Source: Diadema setosum
Lineage: Eukaryota > Echinodermata > Echinoidea > Diadematoida > Diadematidae
Direction: 5' to 3'
NCBI GenBank assembly: GCA_033980235.1
Contig: CM067075.1
Span: 27,363,150 to 27,427,149 of the forward strand
Length of the DNA stretch: 64,000 bases
Under the pieces are notes generated by a model. It did no database searches and was not told the DNA's origin. It worked only from the letters and a program-made list of their open reading frames with translations. Shown piece after piece: positions 37,651 to 48,830 of this stretch. The translations under genes were made by a program, and so were the position numbers. Position 1 is the stretch's first letter; every line of letters begins with the position of its first letter.

Positions 37651-37653
<3 letters not shown>
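35322..37653. other. Noncoding block with one GC-rich island
   Basis: Mostly AT-rich DNA with T runs near 35920 and 36163. The island 37120-37440 stands out: it is GC-richer and non-repetitive, with an octamer ATGCAAAT at 37176. One plus frame is open from about 37150 to a stop near 37315 (including DGGDESEEFVRQIAGEF), and a second frame is open past 37370. It could be a conserved regulatory element or part of an exon; nothing is decisive. Confidence 0.3.
36445..36485. repeat. (TCTG)n microsatellite
   Basis: About nine TCTG tetranucleotides followed by TATATCTG variants. Confidence 0.95.

Positions 37654-37747
<94 letters not shown>
37654..37747. repeat. (TA)n microsatellite
   Basis: About 94 bp of uninterrupted TA, the longest pure TA array in the window. 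Confidence 0.97.
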
Positions 37748-37749
<2 letters not shown>

Positions 37750-39086
37750 TTGTATGTGAAGGTGCTATATATACGTGATTATGTAACACCAGAAACGGGG
37801 AAGTGATTACCCAACCCCAGATTTGAGCAATCACTATTCGAATAGCAATATATGATTACTCTGTGGCAATAGAATTTATCAATAACTGACGGTGATAGGC
37901 TGAAACCTTTTGTATTATATCGAGACAGATTGAGCACAGTCATATAGGCACAGTCACGTTTGGTATTACCAATCGTAACGCCGAACAAATTAGATAATGT
38001 ATTCAGAACACACGTGCATGATATCTCCTTTGCAAGATAACTCGCGAGAGTCAAAATCTTGAATTCGTTTTTTGTTTTGTTTCTTATTGTCTTGTATGGG
38101 GTGGGGGGGGGGGGCGTTGTCGTGATTACCCCGTCTTTCCCTGCGGCATGCTTCATCCAGTAATATTCAAAAGATGTTCAAGTAAAAGCGTATATGAAAC
38201 GATGCATCACTTTCGCAACATCAAATAAGCAAAAATGTACCACCGGTACTTTAGGGAGACAAACGGCCTTTGCTTTGAGATTTGTCAGTCAGTTCGATCA
38301 ACCAACTTTAACTAAAACACCAAGGAATGTACAAGAAACATTGTCGCGGTCTAAAACAAAGAAACTTAACAGACAACCATAATAAAAAAAAAACCATGCA
38401 AGACATTCATGCATACAAAATGGGTAACAGAAAAAAAGTAGATCAAAATAATATGTTAGCAGCCGGTATATGCATACAAAATTTCCACACTTTTAGTTTA
38501 GTTTTGTCTGTTTTGTTTTGTCATGTCTTGCTTTGGTGCCGGTGTACGGTTTAGATAGAGAGGGAGAAAGAGAGAAAGAGAAAGAGACGGAGGGAGTTAC
38601 ATAGAAAAGGAGAGAAAGAGAAAGAAACTCTCCCGACAGCCGAGACTTTTTTTTTTGAGATTCACAATTCCCATTTTGCTGAACAAAGACATTTTCTAAA
38701 TTGTGAGACAACGCCCTTGAATGAATAGATGGCATTGTGAAGGGAACAGCTCAATTAGTCTTTATTAAGAAGAAGAAGAAGGAGGATAAGGAGAAGAAGA
38801 AGAAGAAGAAGAAGAAGAAGAAGAAGAAGAAGAAGAAGAAGAAGAAGAAGAACCTATAAGAGCCCATGGAAGAAGAACAAAATAAAAACACAGGAAGCAA
38901 AGAGACATTGTCCCCTTGAGATCTGCTTCGAAAAGCAATCTCGAAGTGTTAGTCCATTCCCTTGTTAATACCTGCTTGGCAGCGCCCACGGCAAACACTT
39001 ACGCGCGCACCTAGCTACGATTTAATCTCCCCCCAAAATACTCGATCCAACAGAAAACTCCTCCATCCGTCTAACTGATTAGATGT
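37748..39086. other. Noncoding block
   Basis: Contains a G run near 38102-38114, a purine-rich GAGAAAG stretch at 38555-38630 and the GAA repeat listed separately. No gene recognised. Confidence 0.4.
38767..38852. repeat. (GAA)n microsatellite
   Basis: AAG/GAA trinucleotides with an AGGAGGATAAGG interruption near 38780. It reads as poly-Ser on the minus strand. Confidence 0.95.
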
Positions 39087-40215
39087 TTGTCTTCAGTAAG
39101 ATGGCGGGTTGTTGTCTGGGTGTCTATCCAGTTGTCTGGTTTATGTTTGCCTTGTTACCTGTCTCGTTGTGTGTCTAGATGTCTGTCTAGATGTCTGTCC
39201 AGATGTCTGTTGAGTTGTCTGTCTAGATGGATATCTAGTCGTCTATCTCGTTGTCTATCTAAATGTCTTAAAGTTTGCTGTCTAGTTTTCCGTCTAGCTG
39301 TCTGTCTAGTTCTAGTGGGGCTCTAGATGTCTGTATAATTGTCATTCTACTTGTATGCACGTCTATATAGCCATCTAGATGTATGTCAGTCAGATGCCAT
39401 TTTAGATGTCCGTCTACTTAGCTATCTAGTTGTCAGTCTAGATGTTTGTTTAGTTGTCTGACAAGATGTCTGTCTAGACGTTTAATTAGTTTTCAATCTA
39501 TAGATGTCAGTCTGTCTGTCCAGATGTATGTCTAGCTGTCTGCCTGTCTGTCTACTTGTCAGTATAGAAATCCGTTTAGTTGTCTGTCTACAGATGTATG
39601 TCTACTTGTCTGTCTAGAGTTCTGTCTTGCTGTTTGTTTAGTTGTCTCTCTGCTTGTCGGTCTACCTGTCCGTCTATATGTTTATGAACTGACTGTCTAG
39701 TTGTATATCTAGTGTTCGTTAAGTTGTTAGTGCAGATATCCGTCTGGTTGTCTACCTGTCCAGATGTTTCTATTTAGCTGTCTAAATGTCTGTTTAGTTG
39801 TTTTTTCTAGATGTCTGTATAGCTTTCTGTCTAGTGGCGCAGTCTAGGTGTATTTCTATAATGTATGTATAGATGTCTGTCTAGTTGTCTGTCAAGATGT
39901 CTGTCTAGAAAATCTGTCCAGTTGTCTGTCTAGCTTGTAATGTGTCTACTTGTCTGTCTAACTGCCCGTCTAGTTGTTTATCATTGTGTCTGTTAAGTTG
40001 GTAGTTTAGATATCCATCTGATTGTTTGTCTATTTGCCTGTCTACATATATACCTGCCTGTCTAGCTGTCTTTCTGTTGTCTATATAGATACCTGTCAAG
40101 TTGCATGAAATTATTTAGTTGTTTGTCTGAATGCCTGTCTACATGTCTGTCTACATGCCAGTACGATCGTCTGTCTAAAGTGTATGTCTGGATGCCCGTC
40201 GGTCTGAATGTCTGA
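39087..40215. repeat. Degenerate TGTCTGTCTAG(A/T)TG minisatellite
   Basis: More than 1.1 kb built from diverged 8-16-bp units such as TGTCTGTCTAGATG and TGTCTGTCTAGTTG, with CTACTTG and CAGATG variants. No two long stretches are identical, so the array is old. Cys/Leu-rich plus-strand ORFs and Gln/Asp/Arg-rich minus-strand ORFs are translations of the unit. Confidence 0.9.
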
Positions 40216-40411
40216 GTGGTTGTGCTCATACCACTGAGCCTATATAGGCCTAAATAATAGGTAATCTCTCCCATGATTTCACTTCTCTCTCTCTCTCTTT
40301 CTACATTTTCTCTCTTTTCTGCTATCAGTAAGCGTGTGTCCCTCGCCCCCTGTGTCTATTTCTGTTTCTCTGCCTTTGTTTCTCTCTCTCTCTCTCTCCC
40401 TCTCTATGTAT

Positions 40412-40419
40412 GTATATAT

Positions 40420-40505
<86 letters not shown>
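40412..40505. repeat. (TA)n microsatellite after a TC tract
   Basis: TATA dinucleotides broken by AAATA (near 40432) and one TATG, preceded by TC repeats at 40381-40405. Poly-Tyr-Ile ORFs on both strands derive from it. Confidence 0.95.
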
Positions 40506-40509
<4 letters not shown>

Positions 40510-42185
40510 CACTTCTCTCGCCCTTTCCTCCACCCCCCCCCCCTCGTCCCTTTTAAGGATTGACGCAAACACAACATCACAGAAGATCCTGTTGGGGATA
40601 CAGGACCCCACTTAAAGAGGGGAAATACTCCAAAATGGGGAAAACCAACATGCACAGCAAGGGAAGAGAAGGTATATGGGTGTAATATCTGCATGCATCC
40701 GCTCGTTTTAACTGCAACCGCGATAAGGTGTTAGGATGTGACTCACGAAAAAAACATTATTTGCAGTAATTGCGATGCAGAGGTATGAAGTATTTACATG
40801 GAGCAGCCATTACAACATCCTCGTGCGACACGCTCCATGACTAATGACAATAACTGGTACTCAAATCTCTTCATCCAGAGAAAAAACTGTCTTGAAATGA
40901 GTGTCACATTGCTGCAGACGCGAACGAATTGAATGGAATTTGAAATGTGTCCTCATGATTCCAAGTTGGTAAACGTAGCGATTAAAAAAAATGGGAGCCA
41001 GTCGTTTTGCCTGAGAATCGTTTGGTGTTGATTTTTTTTTTAATGTTACTGTTATCATACCTTGCTATGTTTTAACCATTTTAAGAAGGAGTGACATAAC
41101 GCGTCCGAAATTAGATTTCTCACGTTTTGAGTGACATAATTATAATAAATTGCATTTTTTTTTTTACGAGGTGTGTGGAAATGCGTAAATGTTGTAAAGG
41201 TAATATGACATTATACACGTGGTAGAGAAAATCTCAATAAACTCTGTGAAGTTTGTTTTAATTGCATGTGCTTGGTATATTAGGATTCTCCAAGGTACAC
41301 GAAAAAAGAAATGCCAGAAGAGGAAGAATGTATTGATGGGCAGGAAAAACAGAAGATGCCAATAGTTTTATAATTGAGAGATTCTAGTGGATCATAATGA
41401 CTGACTGAATGCCTGAGAATAATTGTTTCATATTCAATTTTTTCGTGTATGACATATCACTAACTCTACAAAAGGAAATAACATTAATGATAACAAGAAG
41501 AACAAGAAAGAAAGAAAGAAAGAAAGAAAGAAGAAGAAGTAGAAGAAGAAGATTTTTTTTCTGGAAGGCCCCGCATCAAATCGTTGGGAAGACAAGTCTC
41601 ATCGGCACTGGAGGAGGATTACATCTCACGAATTCTAGGAGATGAAGCAATTGTGGTTGCATACTTGAATTACATTTTGTTTGTAAAGTTTAATGAAATA
41701 TAATGCAGGACTTGACAACAACTGCTATTTTAAGGAGGATTAAGACGCCGTGATATGGGTCCTATAAACATAAATCCCTCAAAACCGCCGCCATGTTTGG
41801 TAGGATGTGGTTTAGAATAAATGTGTACAGATTTGCTGCCCTTGATTTTGCCTATTCAGTCATAATTTTATTTCATGTTTTGTAAAATAAAACACAATAA
41901 CAGAACAGGGAACGGCTCTAAAAGGGATCTACGACCTCTTTCAATGGCCAAAGCGCTGCCAGATATAATCAAACACAAACTACCACCTGATGCACTCCCT
42001 CACACAAAATCAAATTAGTATGGGCAAAATGCATTGATAAAAGAACCCAAGAGAGAAAACCCGAAGAACCCTGGTCTACCAGACTCAGAGCAAAAATAGA
42101 TGAAGACAAAAATGTAACAAGAGGCATGATCAACACAACTGATTAGTGGATGAACAAAAACAATGAATAAATGAACATAGCATTC
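40506..42185. other. Noncoding block
   Basis: Contains a C run near 40534, A/T runs and the GAAA repeat. The stretch 41935-42125 is less AT-rich (including GAACCCTGGTCTACCAGACT) and could be a decayed retroelement piece, but no frame supports this. Confidence 0.35.
41497..41550. repeat. (GAAA)n and (AAG)n microsatellite
   Basis: About eight AAGA tetranucleotides followed by GAAGAAGTAGAAGAAGAAG. Confidence 0.93.
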
Positions 42186-42362
42186 TTACACTCTAAAAAA
42201 AAGATAGGTTCAACATTGCAAGTTTACGTGTGACAATATTGTAGCATCTTTCCTGTGGTGCGATTTTGCACCTTTCAGACCAGAAAGGTGCAAAGATTGC
42301 ACCCTGAACGGTGATCATTGGTCTGAAAGATGCAAAGATGATCTATTTTTATTAGAGTGTAA
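42186..42362. mobile_element. 177-bp MITE with TTACACTCTAA ends
   Basis: Starts TTACACTCTAAAAAAAAGAT; the reverse complement of its right end starts TTACACTCTAATAAAAATAG. The interior has the inverted pair ATCTTTCCTG/GAAAGATG and the repeated phrase CTTTCAGACC / GGTCTGAAAG. No ORF and no clear target duplication. Size and ends fit a MITE; the superfamily is not assigned. Confidence 0.6.
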
Positions 42363-42929
42363 TTGCTAGTTCATAGATGATTGATGGTTAATTATACTGG
42401 TAATGTAATAGATGATAGATTACTTTATGTATACATTTATCGCTTTGTCTATTCATTCATTCATTCATTTATCAAAAGACCTACCGATCTGATGTCAACA
42501 TGAAAAAGAATGGGATTATAGCCAAAGAGAAAATACAGTTGGAAAAAAAAGTAGAAAAGAATGAATAAGTAAGTGAAAGTGACCTCATATATGGTCGACA
42601 GAAACAAAATGATGGTGTTTTTTATTAGTAGTAATGTTCTTAGGTTTTTGTGTGGTTTTGTTTTGTGTGTGTGTGTGTGTGTTTTGTTGTTGTTGTTGTT
42701 TTTTTTTTTTGGTTTAGCATCTAAGTTAAAGTATTTCTTCGGGAAGTTTTCTCAGAGACCTTGATTTTTGCAACGGTTGGTATTATAATCTCTTCATAGC
42801 ATGAGTAACTTTTGTTCTTCCACTGCAGTGTTTCGTCGTATCTTTCTTTTGTTCTGAGAAAATTACAAGAGCATGAAATCCAATCCGCTTAAGTACAGTT
42901 TAAGCTTTATGCTGGGAATGCTATCACTG
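42363..42929. other. AT-rich noncoding block
   Basis: Has an ATTC run near 42453, a TG run at 42665-42682 and a GTT/T run near 42683-42710. No gene recognised. Confidence 0.4.
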
Positions 42930-44000
42930 TTTGGTTACCATTTTTTTTCATACCTAAGCTCAAGTGATTGATTTTAATTCTATTTTTCATGCATTATCAT
43001 TAATAACAACATTTAAGTGTGGTATAATTAGGCAGGGTAAATATCAGGTTTCGTAAACGAATACTTATAAGCCAATTTCTGTATGTATATCTGAAGAGCT
43101 TGCTTCCAAAAGGAGGTAAATCCATCATTTTCAATGGATTTAGCACCGTTTGGTTGCAAGCTCTTCATTTATATCCATATCTATATGCATACCTAAGCCC
43201 AAGTGATTAGTTTGATTTAATTTTGCGTGCATTATCATTAATAACAGCATTTAGGTGTGGTATAATTAGGCAGGGTAACTATCAGGTTTCGTAAACGAAT
43301 ACTTATAAGCCCCCTATTTATACCCACACAGAGCACAATCAAATAATTTTAAAAAAAAAGTTTATAAGTCTTAAAGATATGTTTAATTCAACCGATTACT
43401 CCAGAGAGTACATTTTATTTGTTTCGGCTGTGTTTGTGCCTGTTTGTTTGGTGTTTGTCCATTCCTAAGTTCAAGAGGTTGATGTTGATTTTCTTTCTTT
43501 TTTTTTTTGCATGCATTATCATTAACAACAGCATTTAGGTGTGGTATGATTAGGCAGGGTAAATATCAGGTTTCGTAAACGAATACTTATAAGCCCCCTA
43601 TTTATATCCACACAGAGCACAATCAAAATAATTAAAAAAAAAGTTTATAAGTCTTAAAGATATGTTTAATTCAACCGATTACTCCAGAGAGTACATTTTA
43701 TTTGTTCCGTCTGTGTTTGTGCCTGTTTGTTTGGTGTTTGTCCATTCCTAAGTTCAAGAGGTAGATTTTTTTTTTTTGCATGCATTATCATTAACAACAG
43801 CATTTAGGTGTGGTATATAGGCATGGTAAATATCAGGTTTCGTAAACGAATACTTGTCAGCCTACTTATATCCAATGAGCAAAATTAAAACAAGAAAACA
43901 AGTTTATAAGACTTAAAGATATGTATAATTCAACCGATTGCTCCAGAGAGTACGTTTTATTTGTTTCGGTTGTGTTTGTGCCTGTTTGTTGGTGTTGTTG
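42930..44000 (+). repeat. Four-unit tandem array, about 240-285-bp period
   Basis: CAGGTTTCGTAAACGAATAC recurs at 43045, 43283, 43567 and (ending TACTTG) 43834, giving spacings of 238, 284 and 267 bp. Shared surrounding phrases include GCATTATCATTAA, TTTAGGTGTGGTAT and GATATGTTTAATTCAACCGA. Units two and three are nearly identical over their second half, so the last expansion is recent. Unit one lacks that half and carries a 76-bp hairpin MITE instead. No convincing coding frame. Confidence 0.9.
43092..43167. mobile_element. 76-bp hairpin MITE, TGAAGAGCTTGC family
   Basis: Left end TGAAGAGCTTGCTTCCAAAA; the reverse complement of the right end is TGAAGAGCTTGCAACCAAAC. The whole element is a near-perfect hairpin. 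A relative of almost the same size is at 56564-56640. It lies inside unit one of the tandem array. Confidence 0.75.
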
Positions 44001-44230
44001 TGTGTGGGTTGTTGTTGGCGTTGCTCTTTTCTTTGGCAGTCCATCGCTTGCTACCATTCTTATTCTTATTCTTCACAAAAAAAAAAAAAATTGCATGAAT
44101 GTGCAAATTATGTCATTACCCTTACGACGCCATACACTTATGCCACTCGCATCCAGCTACGCGAGCAGTAATGTTCCCTCGTATGGGTCCAGGTCAGTTG
44201 GCCCCTAGGCAATTATCCCAGACCCTTCCC

Positions 44231-44345
44231 TGACCCTAACCCTAATCGTAATCCTGAAGCTAATCCTAATCGTGGCCCAAACTCTAACCCTAAATCTAAC
44301 TCTAACCTTAATCTTGACTCTAACCTTATCACTAACCAGAATTTA
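44231..44345 (-). repeat. Degenerate telomere-like (CCCTAA)n stretch
   Basis: About 110 bp of ACCCTAACCCTAATC followed by variants (CTAATCCTAATCG, CTCTAACCCTAAATCTAACT). TTAGGG is the usual metazoan telomere unit, so this is an interstitial telomere-like sequence with its G-rich strand on the minus strand. A Leu/Gly/Arg-rich minus-strand ORF over it is a repeat translation. Confidence 0.75.
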
Positions 44346-45414
44346 ACCGTGGGGTGGGGGATTGTGGGGGGGGGGGGGGGAGGGATTTGTCCCGATACGC
44401 CCTCATTGCTGAGCATGCGTAACATCTGTCAAAACCTCGTCAAAGTTCATAGGTCAAATATTGATGGACATTAATGATGATGTCGAGTCCAAGTTCAGAG
44501 TCTGTTGAGTAAATTGTATCTCTTTTGACTAGATTGTTTACTTGAATTGAGAGATGATGAATTAGAGTTTAAGAGTTTAGAGATAGAGTTAAACGGGTGT
44601 GTTCCTATGAGAACAGAATTTCATGTAACACAGGAATGGGAAGTGTATGTGTATATGTATGTGAGCGTGTGCGTGCGTGTTTGTGCATGTGTGCGTGCGT
44701 GTTTGCGAGTGTGGAATGGGTTGGCAAGAGTAGGTATTGATATTTATTTGCTAGTGAGCGTGCATGGGTGAACTGCAGTTTTTCCGGTCGCTCTGTCAAT
44801 GTGACTGTTCCTTCATTAGGGGCTACATTATATTTTGAATAGACGCGTATGCATTGCGGAACTGAAAACGATTTATTTTCTTTTTTTAGGGGGGGGGGGG
44901 GGTAGAATGTGAATTGATGTTAAGCATTCCCTACGTGCTATACTAGCTGCAAAACGAAACGATGCCTAGTGCCTCGACCTCTAAGGTATGCCAGGGAGGT
45001 AGAAGAGAGAATGCGTAGGGGAGGTGGACTGCGGCAGGAAATGCTGCCTTTTCTTCCCTATTTGCGACGGATCATATTATGACGCTAAATGCAACTTGGT
45101 GTATATTTCTCTGTGACAACCCGATTTTTTTGGCGCCAAAATTGCATGCTGGGACGGGAAAGCGATACAGTGACACCGCATGCCTCGCAGCCTGAAAAGG
45201 GTATCGCTGAAGTGGCGATGTAGTAGGATATGTTCAAAAATATCTCAAGTGACATTGAATTTGACAGAATCTAGTCTCGAGCCCACCCCGCCCTCCTCTG
45301 TCTATTTATCTATCTGACTTTCCCTCTTTCTATCAATTATCTTTCTTTTTTGTCTGTTCTTTTCAGTCTGTGTCTATTTCTGCCTATCTTTATTCCTTCT
45401 CCCTTTCTTGTCTG

Positions 45415-45417
<3 letters not shown>
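44346..45417. other. Noncoding block
   Basis: Contains G runs near 44368 and 44890 and a broken TG/CG tract at 44645-44710. No gene recognised. Confidence 0.4.
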
Positions 45418-45471
<54 letters not shown>

Positions 45472-45712
45472 GGGTTTGTTTGCAAAAACCGATAAGTCCA
45501 TTTTTGAAGATTTTGAAGTACGATCTCTGTCATAAAGTACAAAATAATGCCTTTTCAATGATATATTGGTCACTACATATAAAGGTATATTTTTGAAGTT
45601 ATGGTCAAAAGAAGCAAAATTTTTCTTATTATTCTCTTTATTTTTCTTGACCTTAAATTGCAAATATCTCCATTTGGCAAATATGGACGTATCGGTTTTT
45701 GCAAACAAACTC

Positions 45713-45764
<52 letters not shown>
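45418..45764. repeat. (AT)n microsatellite split by a MITE
   Basis: AT dinucleotides at 45418-45467 and again at 45717-45764 flank the 249-bp element between them. This is the layout expected if the element inserted into one AT array with a TA target. Confidence 0.85.
45468..45716. mobile_element. 249-bp MITE, TGAAGAGTTTGTT family, copy 1
   Basis: Begins TGAAGGGTTTGTTTGCAAAA; the reverse complement of its end begins TGAAGAGTTTGTTTGCAAAA. The inverted match continues through ACCGATA(A/C)GTCCAT. It is strongly similar along its length to the 248-bp copy at 52731-52978, including TTTTTGAAGATTTTGAAGTA and ATATATTGGTCACT. No protein of its own. Confidence 0.85.
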
Positions 45765-45765
<1 letters not shown>

Positions 45766-45964
45766 GTCGCTTTGATGATCACTTTATTGCCAAAATGACA
45801 ACCTTCATCTCACTGCCAAATCTCCAGATATGGACGAATGTCTTCCTGACCGGTTTCAAGTGGTAGTGGAGAGTGCTCTTACAAAGCTCTCCTGTCATCC
45901 ACATCAAGCTATATTGCTTTAGGAACAATCATGACATTTCATGCCACTTCACTATAAAAGCCTT

Positions 45965-45978
45965 GTTGCCATGGCAAC
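45965..45978. promoter_or_regulatory. Perfect palindromic X-box (RFX-type site)
   Basis: GTTGCCATGGCAAC is the fully symmetric X-box bound by RFX factors, which control cilium genes in animals (family knowledge). It is followed by GAAAATGACGTCG, containing a CRE-like TGACGTC. No transcription start or gene is visible beside it, so its role is unknown. Confidence 0.4.
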
Positions 45979-46639
45979 AGAGAAAATGAAAATGACGTCG
46001 TGAAGATGACTGAGAAGGACACAAACTAAAACGAAACCGAAACAAAATAAAGAAAGCAAGTTTGGGGGCTTTCGAACAGCGATTATGAAATAGAAATAAA
46101 ACAGTGCATTACTCATACATGTACAAATTGCACGAGAGCAGTCAACTCGTTGATCTCCATTTTCCTTCTCATCTCCATTTTTTTTTCTCATTGAGTATCA
46201 TCCTCCATCCGCCTCTCTCTATCTCTCATTGAACTTATGTCGGTAGCTAGCAAGGATGAAAGGCTACATTAATATCTCCCCCGTATGCTCCTGTGTCTAG
46301 ATTCACAGAAGGAAGCTGCATCTCTCGTAATTACATAAAATTTGCAGCACTTAACGCTGACATGATTGGCAGATGGGTAATTACACGCCGCCGTCAAATC
46401 ACTGGCTTTCGTTCTCCGATTCATTTAAGTCATTACATCCGATCTAATGATATGATTCCCTCATGAAATTTAAGATACATGAAGCTGTTCATTGTGAGTA
46501 CAGAGCTTATAAAAAAAAAAGTGGTTTACCGTATCAGACGATATGAGGATTATAATGCACGTGTATCTGTGAGACTGGGTAAGCTTGTGTCATCGTTTGT
46601 CATGATATCATGTGAAGATTAATATTTTAGTATTATCAG

Positions 46640-46700
46640 CTGCAATAGTAGTAGTAGTAATAATGACGATAATAATAATAATAATAATAATAACAATAAC

Positions 46701-46740
<40 letters not shown>

Positions 46741-46872
46741 TAACGACAGTACTACCCCGTATAGTAGTAGTGGTATCGGTAGTAGTGGTAGTAGCCTATT
46801 AGTAGTAGCAGTACTGCTACTACTACTATAATTATACTACTACTACTACTACTACTACTACTATAACTACCA
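46640..46872. repeat. Compound AGT/AAT/GTA/CTA triplet repeats
   Basis: (AGT)n near 46645-46660, (AAT)n with CAAT variants at 46665-46740, (GTA)-type units at 46761-46808 and (CTA)n at 46813-46870. The AGT-type and CTA-type parts are reverse complements and can pair into a hairpin. Confidence 0.9.
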
Positions 46873-47312
46873 CTGTTTTCGTTGTTGCCGATGGTTTAGG
46901 CTATTGATATCATTAGGCATCATCACAAAAAAAAGCTACAAAGAGACATAATGCCTCATTTGCATAACATACGTGTTGTTTAGTGTATGAAGCAATGATT
47001 CTCTGCTCATGTGTACCATGAAAAAAAAAATATCCGAGACAATTCTATATTTTCAGCCATACAGTTTGTTTACTCGCATTCCAGCACACGAAACGTAGAT
47101 TTTCACAATGAATGTTATGCATTTCAGTTTTAGCTCGTAATTGAAACAAGTTGAAAAAATAAAATATTTCAAATCAGTATAATTATTTCGAAATGTAAGT
47201 GATGTAAGGCATAAGATATAAACTTTTCGATTCAGTTGTAGATGAATTAAAAACGACACCTAGTTTGACCTTTCATCAGGATTTCTCACCATTCATGCTT
47301 ATATCAGTATCC

Positions 47313-47424
47313 TATGGGGCGCCAAGTGTCGCATGGCCTATTTCGTTACGAAATCAACCATTTTGTCGACGAAATAACTGATTTTGTAACGAAATAGGCG
47401 ACATGCGACACCTGGCGTCTCATA
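47313..47424. mobile_element. 112-bp palindromic MITE, GGCGCCAAGTG family, copy 1
   Basis: Left half starts TATGGGGCGCCAAGTGTCGC; the right half, inverted, starts TATGAGACGCCAGGTGTCGC. The centre carries TTTCGTTACGAAATCA and ATTTTGTCGACGAAAT. The whole is one near-perfect palindrome with no ORF. A second copy is at 63476-63621. Confidence 0.8.
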
Positions 47425-47497
47425 GTATCCAAGTAAATGATATCTCTACCCAGTCATCATCTTTCTTGGACTTCTTGCAATCTTAATCCTCGTGCAG

Positions 47498-47627
47498 CTC
47501 GCCAGTTAGCCTTTTGACAAGGCCTCGCGGCTGGAAAAGGGACTAACTGCGAGTTTTTCGCAATACTCGATGTGGCGAGTTTATCTCATTCTTCAGCTAC
47601 GAAGCCTTGTCAAAAGGTTACTCGTCA
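47498..47627. mobile_element. 130-bp inverted-repeat element (CCTTTTGACAAGGC arms)
   Basis: The left arm has GTTAGCCTTTTGACAAGGCC; the right arm, inverted, has GTAACCTTTTGACAAGGCTT. The interior repeats GCGAGTTTTTCGCAATACTC and TGGCGAGTTT. MITE-like in size and form; no target duplication recognised. Confidence 0.6.
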
Positions 47628-48054
47628 GTGGGTCTACACTCACGCAATGACATGCTCTAGACCTCCTACTACCGAGGGATTCTGATAATTCAACAATCCC
47701 TAATGCTCCAGTGTTAAATAGGGGAACATCCGCACACTTGCCCATTTTTGGTGTCCTTTCGTGCAAAGAACCCTAGACAGCAGGGTAACAGAGAGAATAT
47801 CACTTTCTAGAATTTCAAATCAATTGACTCCCTGAAATTTGGTAATAACCACCGTAAGCTGGGATTGTAGGCCAAAAGCAATTTCGACAACCCAGATTAG
47901 TAGGTTAGTTGGTAATTGCAACGCCAATGCTCTTACCAAACACGCCCATGTGACATAAAAGGTGTCCGCATCAGGAATGTTACCCAGCTGTACGACGATA
48001 GCAAGGAGAAAAACGAGTCCGGAGAACCCTAGAAAGGCAGTGGACGGACTCCAG
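47628..48054. other. Noncoding block
   Basis: No repeat or gene recognised. It ends at the inverted GGTGTACGTCAC tip of the next element. Confidence 0.35.
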
Positions 48055-48745
48055 GGTGTACGTCACAAGTACGACACCCAAGAGTCATACATCCCACGAG
48101 TCATGCAGCCCATGAGTCATACAGCCCAAGAGTTATACACTCCACGAGTTGTACAGCCCGTGAGTTCGACACTAAGCAAACAACGCCCATGAGACAGACA
48201 CATTAAGCCATGTTCTGTAATGCCGAAATCGTGGGCTGTGGCTCCAGGTGTGCAATTCATCATGGGGTGCACTTGGGACACAGTCGGAAAGTCCAGTCTT
48301 CTGATTCGATCTGCAGAACAGGCTTACTTTAAGAACCTGGTATACAAATGACTGCTCAGGGGACGCACGGGTGCCTAGCTAGTGATCTTCGACATTGGTC
48401 GACATTGACTAGTGATCGACATTGAAAAAAGGTCCATGAGTCATACAGCCCACGAGTCATACCGCCCATGAATTCGACACTAGGCAAATAAGGCCCATGA
48501 GTCTGACACTAGGCATAAAGGACCCACGAGTTCGACACTAGGCAAACAAGACTCACGACGTCGACCACTAAGCAAAAAAGACCCATGAGTTCGGCACCTG
48601 GCCTTGTTTCCTTAGTGCAAAACTCGTGGGAATAGTTTACCTAGTGATGGACTCATGGGTCTTATGACTCATGGGTTGTATGACTCATGGGCTGTATGAA
48701 TCGTGGGCTGTATGATTCGTGAGTGTCAAACCCGTGACGTACACC
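48055..48745. mobile_element. Foldback-type element with CATGAGTCATACAGCC arrays
   Basis: GGTGTACGTCAC at 48055 is matched inverted by GTGACGTACACC ending at 48745. The left arm repeats units such as CATGAGTCATACAGCCCA and GAGTTCGACACTA(A/G)GCAAA. The right arm carries them inverted (TGACTCATGGGCTGTATGA) from about 48600. A mostly unique middle lies at 48195-48430, though array units resume on the plus strand at 48431-48600. The layout parallels the element at 17822-19084, but the unit sequence is unrelated. No transposase. Confidence 0.7.
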
Positions 48746-48830
48746 ATTGGTGTGTCGGATGCCTTTGCAATCGTTCATCATTGAATCTTGATCTAGCAGT
48801 AAGAATCATTTGGAGTAACACCACAAACAT

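Larger units (their letters stand above)
45765..47312. other. Noncoding block with a possible regulatory island
   Basis: Holds the X-box and triplet repeats listed separately. The stretch 46310-46480 is non-repetitive with TAATTAC twice (46329, 46379), CATGATTGGCAGATGGG (46361) and TTTAAGTCATTACA, a homeodomain-type motif cluster. No gene recognised. Confidence 0.35.

Noticed and set aside
42930..44000. CRISPR-like or coding tandem repeat
   Set aside because: Units are about 240-285 bp and contiguous; frames differ between units.
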